A stretch of DNA of 64,000 nucleotides from Ancistrus triradiatus (Eukaryota; Chordata; Actinopteri; Siluriformes; Loricariidae), in NCBI GenBank assembly GCA_025084515.1, contig JAJAGP010000240.1:163501-227500 (forward strand), given 5' to 3'. A program made the translations under genes and the position numbers. Position 1 is the stretch's first letter. Every line of letters begins with the position of its first letter. Positions 56,333-64,000 of this stretch are shown piece after piece. Under the pieces are notes generated by a model, which was not told the origin of the DNA, searched no databases, and worked only from the letters and a program-made list of their open reading frames with translations.

Positions 56333-56487
56333 ATATCCAGTTTTTCCTTTCCACTGTTGCCTGTTGCCCTAGGCTTGCTCGGTTTGGGTTTGGGCTTAGA
56401 TTATAGAAGAAAATAAAAAATTGTACAGCTCCTTTGACACAATGCTCCACTGTAATAAGCGCTACAAACATAAATCTGACTTTGACT
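56333..56487 (+). mobile_element. L2-type LINE 3' end fragment
   Basis: Contains agtttttcctttccactgtt, ccctaggcttgctcggtttg, ctttgacacaatgctccact and agcgctacaaacataaatct, the terminal 150 bp of the L2 3' UTR in a diverged copy. Confidence 0.75.
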
Positions 56488-56519
56488 AGAAAACACTGTG
56501 TAAACAAAGGATAAAAAAT

Positions 56520-56690
56520 ACCGAGCCCCAGACAACAGTAACTGGAGGTCAAGGTCTAGATCTACAATGAAGTCAATGCACCTACTGGCATGATAGAGAG
56601 AGAAAGACAAAATTGTAGTACCAGTAGGAACAGGAAGTGAACGTAGTGTGAACATGCCGAGCCCCAGACGACAGTAACCTGGGGTCACTG
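56520..56690 (+). repeat. Local 136-bp direct duplication
   Basis: ccgagccccagacaacagta at 56521 and ccgagccccagacgacagta at 56657 are each followed by actggaggtca or cctggggtca. The spacing is about 136 bp. No known family. Confidence 0.6.
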
Positions 56691-56754
56691 GTCAGACTGG
56701 TTTCCCGTAGCCAATGTGATCAAGGAAAGCATAGTACCAGTTGCTACACACAGT

Positions 56755-56818
56755 AACTTGAGGCTATATTGAACCAGGATCGCTGAAGCTACCTGCTGTG
56801 CCACCACACCGTCCCGTT
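56755..56818 (-). repeat. tRNA-SINE head fragment, reverse
   Basis: ttgaaccaggatcgctgaag then tgctgtgccaccacaccgtc is the complement of a tRNA-like SINE head with a B box and A box. Confidence 0.5.
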
Positions 56819-57134
56819 ATATTGCTTTAAAATGAAAAAAGTAGAAGATGAGGGTTATGCTGAGACCTTGCTTTTTTCTGTTTAGCTCAGTGCTTTGACA
56901 GTTCAGTTTCCCTGAGGTGAGCGGTGGTACAGGGAAACGTTCTCAGGAGGAGGAGGGGTTTGTGGGTAACCACACAGAGGGCATCTGTTACCAACACGCT
57001 CTGCTTTGCTTTGTATGCGCCGGGATTTCTTATTGATCAGGGAATATGTGGAGGGAATATTTAGACCAACAAATAAAGAGAAAGCAACCTTGAGCTAAGC
57101 ATCTACTTAGCTGTACATAACAGCGCGCTGCTGT

Positions 57135-57600
57135 TTAGAAGGCTGTAAAATTTAAAAACACCATCCAGTCAGGTCGTAAAGGAGAGCGCTCTTTCATTAC
57201 GTGGCGGAGAGCTTCTGCGGCTTCGGCTATAACTGCGCCACCTCGTTTAAAGTGGGAAACAGTTAACACTCGGTGTGTGAAGTACAGCGAGGCCTGATGC
57301 TGATTCACAATCTGGCCTGTAAACTGTTGCGGCTGACAGAAAAGCATCTTCATTTCAAGCTCGTCGTCGAAGTTCCCAGAGGAACCTGGAGCGAGGCTTT
57401 TAAATAAGCATCCAAGCCCGGCTCTATCGTGTCGATCTCGGGCAGGAACATGGAAATGCTCTTGGACTGGCGCAGCGGTAAACAAACGCATTGTTTTTTT
57501 CTCGCCGATGATGAGCACCACGCAGACGCCTAGCCGGGTGCCCAGAGATCAGGTCTGCTCCAGATCTGTCAACACCATACTCGTCTGGAGAGCAGTTCCA
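57135..57600. other. GC-rich unique block
   Basis: A CpG-rich, transposon-free stretch. A 128-codon minus-strand frame (57135-57521) runs through it but has no recognisable domain and no start or splice context that fits the AFF gene. It may be conserved non-coding DNA or an unrecognised exon. Confidence 0.25.
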
Positions 57601-57753
57601 GATAGGGGGGACTTCAACACACTTCTAATGTCACTGTCACTCAACCATTAACGTAAAGTTTATGGAAATGGCTTTGTGTCCAGAGAATTGCACCTACACA
57701 TGTTTTGGGATAGTTTTATAAAACAAATGATCTTGAACTTCGATCATTTAAGA

Positions 57754-57948
57754 TGTACATGTACAGCATTTAGCAGACGCCCTTATCCAGAGCGACTTAC
57801 AATTGACACAGTCTTACAATCCAAGCAGTTGTGGGTTAAGGGTCTTGCTCAAGGACCCAACAGTGGCAGCTTGGCACAAGTGGGATTTGAACCCTGGACC
57901 TTGTGGTCCCTAGTCCAGTACCTTACCCACCAGGCTACCACAATCCCC
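57754..57948 (-). repeat. tRNA-derived SINE, family A
   Basis: Full-length reverse copy from gtacatgtacagcatttagc to caggctaccacaatccc. Confidence 0.9.
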
Positions 57949-59150
57949 AACATCACAGTCATGGGACAGAAATCTTTTGTGAATCTGTGAAGATTTCCTT
58001 CTTAAACTTGTGTTTTTTCTTAACTTAATTTTTAAGAAAAAAGTTATGGAACGTTGTTATTCTTCAAATAACTTCTTAAGAGTGGCCTTATTTTTTCTCA
58101 ACTCTTTTCTTGTGGAACAAGTGGTATTCTTAAGTGTTTTCTTAACCTTACGATAACCTCACACCTGTTTTCGTACGAGTTGACAAAGTAAGAGTCTAAA
58201 TTTACCATACTTTAAACAGTTTAGTTAGGAGTTTCCAAGCTAAAACTCTTGGTTTGTATTTTATAAGCTGTAAAACGCAACATCTTAAAACGCAGGAAGC
58301 ATGCGGACATAAATACAGGTGAAAGCGATTTGTGCCGGGTTTTGTATCAACTATCTGTCCTTGAGATCCAGGTTCACGAAGTGCTTACTTTATTTTAGAA
58401 GTATATGGCATCCGAGTTCTGGCATATTGAGGTAGAAAATATAGAGATTACTGAGGAAAAGAGGAACATGACACCCCCCAATCCTCACCCATAGGAAGGT
58501 TTGATTAAGAAGCCCCTGTTGGACGGTGGCTCCAGAAGCTCCATCTGTCCTCACGCAACCTGCATCCACTGGATTATTTAGATTGGCCCTCAGCCATTTC
58601 TAACTGGGCTTTAGAACCCTCTCGAGTGTCAGTTTGAGAGCCTGTGTTAACGATTGGGCTGAAAAAAGACCATTCTATGCTCTTATTCCTTCCCTCCTCT
58701 TTCAGCAGCAGGATTTGTTCTGTATTTATCTTCACAACTGAGGCAACGTCAGGGTCTTTTAAGTTCCCTGCCTAACAAGGATGAAACAAGCACTCGGGTC
58801 TGCTGTGAATTCAAACTGATGGTGGGACATGAAGAAGATATAACATTTCTCAGAGTTAAAAAAACAAAAAAACATCTGAGAAAAACTCCTTATGATAAAT
58901 CTATTTGTCTGCATAAAAGAAGCTTTTGGCGAGATGCAGGCTGAACTGAGCATCCATCTCTTTGAGTGAAACAGAATTTGCCCTCTCTTTTCTAAACAGC
59001 TGTGGTTGCTATGTTTTTTTTTTTTATTTCACAAAAGCTGGCTGGAATCTTAATCTGGTGTGATCCTGAGGGCAGCGTTCGAAAGGACACACTCTGAATG
59101 AGAACAGTGATCTGGTTGAGAACTGAAGAGCAAAGGAGGGCTAAATATAT
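57949..59150. other. Mostly unassigned sequence
   Basis: Positions 58400-58690 look unique and mixed in base composition (ttagattggccctcagccat). No gene or repeat was recognised. Confidence 0.28.
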
Positions 59151-59405
59151 ATATACCGGTCACTTTATTGGGTACATAGTATTATTTATTCGCTCATTAT
59201 CTCTTTGATCTGTTTCTCTACGTAATTTTAGTCCCATTTACTCTGTTCTCAAATGGTCAGGACCAGCACAGGACCAGCACAGATCAGGAACTGTTTGGGT
59301 GGTGGATCGTTCTCAGCACTGCAGTGACACTGATGTGGTGGTAGTGTGTTAGTGTGTGTTGTGCTGGTACGATTGGATCAGACACAGCAGTGCTGCCGGA
59401 GTTTT
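59151..59405 (+). mobile_element. Family G DNA transposon fragment
   Basis: Left terminus accggtcactttattgggta, later tgtgttgtgctggtacgatt and cagacacagcagtgctgccg. The corresponding complement occurs inside the copy at 7662 (tctgatccactcataccagt). The right terminus is missing. Another scrap of the same words is at 60583-60622. Confidence 0.55.
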
Positions 59406-59429
59406 TAAATATAAAAGCACTAAGCAATT

Positions 59430-60257
59430 ATAAGAAAATGGAAGACATACAAGACCACTGATAATCTCCCTCGATCTGGGGCTCCACGCAAGATCTCATC
59501 CCATGGGGTCAAAATGATCATGAGAACAATGAGCAACAGAATTACACGGAGGGACCTGATGAATGACCTGCAGAGAGCGGGGACCAAAGTAACAAAGGCT
59601 ACCATCAGTAACACACTATGCCAAGAGGAACTCAGATCCTGCAGTGCCAGGCGTGCCCCCCTGCTTAAGCCAGTAAATGTCCAGGCCCGTCTGAAGTTTG
59701 CCAGAGAGCATATGGATGATCCAGAAGAGGATTTGGAGAAAATCATGTGGTCAGATGAAACCAAAACAGAACTTACCATACCTACTGTGAAGCATGGGGG
59801 TGGAAAAATCATGCTATGGGGCTGTTTTTCTGCAGAGGGGACAGGACGACTGATCCGTGTTAAGGGAAGAATGAACAGGGCCATGTATCGTGAGATTTTA
59901 AGCCAAAACCTCCTTCCGTCAGTGAGAGCATTGAAGATGGAACGTGGCTGAGTCTTTCAGCATGACAATGATCCCAAACACACTGCTTGGGCAATGAAGG
60001 AGTGGCTGCGTAAAAACTATTTCAAGGTCCTGGAATGGCCTAGCCAGTCTCCAGACCTCAACCCTATAGAAAATTTGTGAAGGGAGTTGAAAGTCCATGT
60101 TGCCCAGCGACAGCCCCAAAACATCACTGCTCTAGAGGAGATCTGCATGGAGGAATGGGCCAAAATACCAGCTACAGTGTGTGCAAACCCGGTGAAGACT
60201 TACAGGAAACGTTTGACCTCTGTCATTGCCAACAAAGGTTATGTTACAAAGTATTGA
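59430..60257 (+). pseudogene. Tc1 family C transposase, 5' truncated
   Basis: The least damaged family C coding region. It runs from the second HTH (RRDLMNDLQRAGTKVTKATI), through LKFAREHMDD and the first catalytic aspartate (IMWSDETKTEL), to HGGGKIMLWGCFS. About 20 residues are deleted right after the first aspartate. The second aspartate (FQHDNDPKHT) and the final acidic residue (SPDLNPIEN) are present, but each is next to a stop created by tgg changing to tga (near 59949 and 60078). Confidence 0.88.
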
Positions 60258-60473
60258 GTTGAACTTTTGTTATGGACAAAATACTTATTTTCCACCATAA
60301 TTTACAATTAAATTCTTTAAAAATCCTACAATGTGATTTTCTGAATTTTTTTCTCTCATTTTATCTCTCATAGCTGAAGTGTACCTATGATGAAAATTGC
60401 AGACCTCTCTCATCTTTCTAAGTAGGAGAACTTGCACAATCAGTGGCTGACTAAATACTTTTTTGCCCCACTG
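59430..60473 (+). mobile_element. Tc1 family C element, 5' truncated
   Basis: Starts abruptly inside the transposase (agaaaatggaagacatacaa) and ends with the right terminal repeat aatacttttttgccccactg before TA. The left terminal repeat and the first HTH region are missing. Confidence 0.88.
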
Positions 60474-60634
60474 TATGTGTAAACACGGAAACAAAGGACA
60501 CATTGGACGAAAGGACGTTGACCTTGAAACGAAAGTTTTTGTTTCATCCAAGTGCCACCTATTGACCATTGTGTCAATAATAGCATCTGTGTCTGATCCA
60601 CTCGTGCCAGCACAACACTGCAAGCCAGAGAATG

Positions 60635-60778
60635 GTCCCACCTCTGCCAAGCTGCCACTGTTGGGTCATTGAGCAAGGACCAATAAATAAACCACAACTG
60701 CTTGGACTGTAAGACTATATCAATTGCAAGTCACTCTGTATAAGGGCATCTGCTAAATGACGTTCATGTAAATGTAAA
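60635..60778 (+). repeat. tRNA-derived SINE, family A, 5' truncated
   Basis: Begins at cccacctctgccaagctgcc, lacks the head, and ends tctgctaaatgacgttcatg taaatgtaaa. A small aataaataaa insertion interrupts the body. Confidence 0.82.
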
Positions 60779-60804
60779 GTGTCTCGGTGTGAGTGACTAA
60801 GCAT

Positions 60805-60945
60805 GAGACTTTGGTAGCCTAGTGGTTAAGATACTGGACTGACTGTTCAAATCCCACTTCTGCCAAGCTGCTACTGCTGGCCCTTGAGCAAGACCCTTAA
60901 CCCACAGCTGCAGGTTAAGCCCCGCCCCCCCACGACCATAAATTG
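60805..60945 (+). repeat. tRNA-derived SINE, family A head with different tail
   Basis: Head ttggtagcctagtggttaag, a shortened middle, B box region gttcaaatccc and body through acccttaacccacagctgca. The usual L2-like tail is replaced by gttaagccccgccccccc and gagtgtgataagcgagtgag. Confidence 0.7.
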
Positions 60946-61390
60946 AATTGAGTGTGATAAGCGAGTGAGTGAGTTCTTGTGAAGACAGAACAAGTAAACC
61001 TCTGATGAATCCCACACTTGGTAGAATTAATATTAGACAGACTACAATTCGCCCAGAGCACATATCTGCTGACGAGCCAATCAGCATTGTGTTATACAAG
61101 TTGGCCACCTGAGCTGATTACAGGGTGATCTTGAAACTTGGCATAACAACAGTTCATTACTGTAGACGTGCTCGGTGCCAAGCTATACAACCAAAACATA
61201 GGCTGCTCTGAGATAATAAGCGCCTTGTGCTTCTCATGCTGAGGCCAAGCTGATGCGAGTCGTGCTGCTTCATCAGATGTGCTTCCTACCACGTCATACG
61301 CATCAGTTAGTCTCACTGACTGCACTCTGAAAGGTCGGACTGAATTCAAAAATAACACATCACACTCATCTGATGAGTCAAATCTGCCTT
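60946..61390. other. No recognisable feature
   Basis: About 445 bases of unique-looking sequence. The minus-strand frame at 61092-61421 has no recognisable domain. Confidence 0.25.
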
Positions 61391-61825
61391 TGCATGGTAT
61401 AATGGTATAATGACCACACATAGCACATTGTGGACGTTGTGAACTGTCAAACTTGGATTCGTCACTTCATATAATACTCTTTTCCGACTGACGCCAATCT
61501 ATGTCAGCTTTAACATAACTTTTCACCCTGTTCCCTTTCCAAAAAAGCTTCTTCGGACTGCAGAAGGGTCAACTTGGTATCCTGCCAGATGCTGCTATTG
61601 CTCAAATGCAAGGGGAAATCACACTAAATACCTGCCACTGTAGCCTATAGAAGCTGATTTTTCTGCTTCTTGTCATTTTTTAAAACTGCATACTAATTTC
61701 CTGGCTGTATTTCTGGTTGTATTCTAATAAACAGACTGAGAAATAACCATATATGGTCATTATACCATTGCGAAAACAGTGGTACATCTAATCTAATGGT
61801 GGCCTAAGACTTTTGCACAGTACTG
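61391..61825 (-). mobile_element. Tc1 deletion derivative, family B, left terminus lost
   Basis: Contains tcgtcacttcatataatact, caccctgttccctttcc, gcagaagggtcaacttggta, gggaaatcacactaaatacc and the right end gacttttgcacagtactg before TA. The minus strand keeps the transposase remnant. Confidence 0.72.
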
Positions 61826-61869
61826 TAGTTACTTTAACATATTGTCATATGGTAAAAATGCATTTATAC

Positions 61870-61955
61870 GTCTTCTGAAACCTTTATCCACAAGGTTCAA
61901 GAAGGTCCTCTGAATGCTGGATACACCCTGGACAGGGGCCAGTCCACCACTGGAC
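61870..61955 (-). repeat. Family Q SINE body fragment, reverse
   Basis: ggatacaccctggacagggg then ccagtccaccactgg is the complement of the common teleost SINE 3' body. Confidence 0.45.
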
Positions 61956-62084
61956 ATCAACCAAGAAGAAGGGATGGAGTTTAGAGCATCCAGGCAATCT
62001 ACAGACATTATTTACAGATAAGAGGTACCTGAAGGTTGGGAGAACGTACCAAACTTAACATAGACAGTATCCCTGTAGTGGTTT

Positions 62085-62293
62085 GACGCTTTTCCAGATA
62101 GTGTGGATGCTGCAGAGCTATCCACATAGATTTCCTTGAAGATAGACTGGTCTGTTTTGTAGTACATTTGCTCTACTGTATCCCAGGATGCATTGCATTC
62201 CGCGGTAATATACTGGACTATTAAACACAAGATATAAAACAGCACTTGACCATTAAAATACCTGTAAAATGGCAGCATTTTTACAGTGTAGCG
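62085..62293 (-). mobile_element. Fish MITE fragment (tacactgtaaaaa end)
   Basis: The right side atggcagcatttttacagtg ta and inner words atcccaggatgcattgcatt and taatatactggact are seen at the end of a very common teleost MITE. The left end is not preserved. Confidence 0.4.
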
Positions 62294-62728
62294 ACTACAC
62301 TATAAAGCCAGAAAGACCAGGATAAACCAGTGGTGTGTGGCAGCGCCGGTTCTCCTCCCGACCCCTCCATCAGTGAGAACGGTGGCACCTGAGTGTGACT
62401 AATGCCAGGTTCGGAGTAAATTATGGTGCTGATCACCGGCACTTTGCGAGGAGCCCACGGAACGGACAATCCACCGAGGAAAAGTGCCATTTTATGACTT
62501 CCCACCACGGTAAACTTCAAATTAATGTCCCCTTGCTCTCAGCCTAATGGACAATTGTGGCTCAGGGGGGACAGATTGATGCGCTAAAGCTTTATACAAC
62601 GAGATGTCAGGATCCTCCACTTTGGACGTTCAGAGGAATATAACCGTCGGAGGACGAGAGAGTTGTAACACCAATTATCTAATGGAGTCAGTACCAGAAT
62701 CTTGAGGAAGAAATATCACCTAACCCAC
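62294..62728. other. No recognisable repeat
   Basis: GC-richer unique stretch (gtggcagcgccggttctcct, tgctgatcaccggcactttg) with no recognised coding content. Confidence 0.25.
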
Positions 62729-63366
62729 AAACAGCTCTGGAAAGAATTAAGAGACCACTGCAAAATGAACAGGCTTCTAAACAGGTTCTAAATTCCAAAT
62801 AGAAATATTTATTTGCAGCAATGACAACTGACTGTAAATGACAACTGGTCGAAATAAAAACATTTTTTCAGACCTTGATTAATAACACCAATAATTCTAC
62901 AAAGGAAACACAATACTAATGTTTTCACTTAGGAAAGTTCAGAGATGTCTCAATCATAGCATTCATGTCTTGTACTTTCCTTCAATAAATAAGACTTGGT
63001 TGAGGTGCTCCCCTAATCAGTAGTTCATTACTTAGAATAAGGTGTGTCTGTGTTCGAATTCATCAGATATTGTAATGGAAGTGGTGCTAAACCTGTAGAT
63101 CATGTTCATTTTACGTCCCTGATCAAAATATTATATATTTCTACATTTACAGCATTTAGCAGACGCCCTTATCCAGAGCGACTTACAATTGGTACAGTCT
63201 TACAATCCAAGCAATTGTGGGTTAAGGGTCTTGCTCAAGGACCCAACAGTGACAGCTTGGCAGAGGTGGGATTTGAACCCTGGACCTTCTGGTCCAGAGT
63301 CCAGTACCTTAACCACTAGGCTACCACAGTCCCAAAAAATACAGGTCTGGAAAAAACTGAGACCAC
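62729..63366 (+). repeat. Pair of direct 'ctctggaaagaattaagaga' repeats
   Basis: ctctggaaagaattaagaga then ccactgcaaaatg at 62733 and gtctggaaaaaactgagacc then act at 63342 are diverged direct copies of the same repeat start, about 610 bp apart. The second copy is cut after about 25 bp by the RTE LINE. The family A SINE lies between them. Confidence 0.4.
63142..63333 (-). repeat. tRNA-derived SINE, family A
   Basis: Full-length reverse copy from ctacatttacagcatttagc to actaggctaccacagtccc, close to the family consensus. Confidence 0.92.
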
Positions 63367-64000
63367 TTCTTCTTCTTCTTTCGGCTTCTCCCTTTATCAG
63401 GGGTCACCACAGCGAGTTAAACGTTTCCACCTCACCCTGTCCTCCACGTCCTCTACTCTCACCCCAACTCCCTGCATATCTTCATTTACCACAACCAAAT
63501 AACTCCTCTTTGGTCTTCCTCTCCGTCTCTTGCCTGGCAGCTCCATCACCAACATCCTCCTACCAATATATCCACTATCCCTCCTCTGCACATGTCCAAA
63601 CCATCTCAGTCTTCCCTCTCGAATTTTCTCTCCCAATTTTTCCAACCTGTGCTGTCCCTCTCTGATGATTCTCATTCCTAATCCTGTCACCCTAGGACAC
63701 TCCTAAGAGGAACCTCAACATCTTAAGTTCTGCCACCTCCAAGCTCTGCTTCCTTGTCTCTTTGTCCAGTGCCACTGTCTCTAAGCCATACAAAACAAGG
63801 CTGGTCTCACTACTCTTCTTATAAATCTTTCCTTTCACTTTTGCTGCGACGCTTTTGTCACACAGCACTCCTGACACTCTTCTCCACCCACTCCATCCTG
63901 CCTGTACTCTCTTCTTTACCTCCTTTCCACACTCCCCATTTCCTTGGACAGTTGATCCCAAGTACCTGAACTCCTGGACCTTTGTGACCACTGATCCCTG
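63367..64000 (-). mobile_element. RTE-clade LINE, 3' part, continues past window
   Basis: The (GAA)n tail (plus strand ttcttcttcttcttt) and the complement of the ggcttctccctttatcaggg 3' end open the element; it then runs in reverse to the window edge. It is close in sequence to the copy at 46898-50332 over the shared 630 bp. The insertion sits just after gagaccact. Confidence 0.9.
63397..64000 (-). pseudogene. RTE reverse-transcriptase C terminus, partial
   Basis: Two pieces in different frames: VQGNGECGKEVKKRVQAGWS ... VLYGLETVAL (63692-63991), and REGRLRWFGHVQRRDSGYIG ... RVRWKRLTRCGDP ending at a stop at 63397-63399. A frameshift near 63690 separates them. The 3' piece is more complete than in the 46898 copy. 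Confidence 0.85.

Noticed and set aside
57135..57521. 128-codon minus-strand open frame in a GC-rich block
   Set aside because: No recognised domain, repeat or splice context; kept only as a unique block.
59420..59884. 154-codon minus-strand open frame
   Set aside because: It is the complement of the family C Tc1 transposase.
1..64000. CRISPR array, operon, phage or defence island
   Set aside because: No regularly spaced short direct repeats with unique spacers, no dense ORFs and no ribosome-binding sites; the window is vertebrate nuclear DNA.
1..64000. Endogenous retrovirus or LTR element
   Set aside because: I saw no paired long terminal repeats, primer-binding site, or gag, protease or integrase motifs; all retrotransposon coding here is L2 or RTE type.

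Overview
This window is AT-rich vertebrate nuclear DNA, almost certainly from a teleost fish. An otophysan such as a catfish or characin would fit the heavy Tc1 and tRNA-SINE load, but that placement is an inference. There is no bacterial-style gene density, operon, CRISPR array or phage module. Most of the window is intron-like or intergenic sequence filled with decayed mobile elements and microsatellites.

The only host coding sequence I can support is two short exons on the minus strand, at 44605-44656 and 40860-40897. Both have good splice sites and they join in frame. They encode MLEDDLKISSDEEDSEQ followed by AAEKPKTRTAPPK. This matches the acidic 'EDDL..S.DE....EQ' segment and following residues of the AF4/FMR2 (AFF) family of transcription-elongation scaffold proteins. 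AFF genes, especially AFF2 and AFF3, have very large introns, so the window is best read as the interior of an AFF gene transcribed right to left. No other AFF exon was recognised.

Region by region. Positions 1-11 kb hold tRNA-SINE copies, internally deleted Tc1 derivatives and a TIR element at 7.7 kb. Positions 11-13.3 kb hold the 3' part of an L2-clade LINE. Positions 15.8-16.9 kb hold a pogo-like relic followed by a Tc1 miniature element. Positions 18-18.85 kb look like unique, possibly conserved non-coding DNA, followed by a hAT relic split by a SINE. Positions 21.5-25.7 kb hold an unclassified repeat, a Tigger-like relic and a broken Tc1 transposase. Positions 27.7-28.4 kb are dinucleotide repeats. 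Positions 31.5-37.6 kb hold a tandem SINE pair, a second Tigger-like relic, Tc1 derivatives and a third Tc1 family. Positions 38.5-41.7 kb hold two hAT elements with 8-bp target duplications, a degraded A-rich tandem array and one AFF exon. Positions 42.8-43.9 kb are CpG-rich unique sequence with an RFX-type palindrome, alternating CA/GT/CG tracts and a short hAT element. Positions 44.7-50.4 kb hold a Tc1 element, a Tc1-like element with 99-bp terminal inverted repeats, and an RTE-clade LINE flanked by a 19-bp target duplication. Positions 50.5-64 kb hold MITEs, nested SINE/hAT insertions, a second L2 copy, another Tc1 transposase relic and a second RTE running off the right edge.

All transposon coding regions I read carry frameshifts, stops or deletions, so none looks autonomous. 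I did not find a new enzymatic or defence system. The value here lies in the AFF exons, the nested insertion history and a few unexplained repeats and unique blocks.
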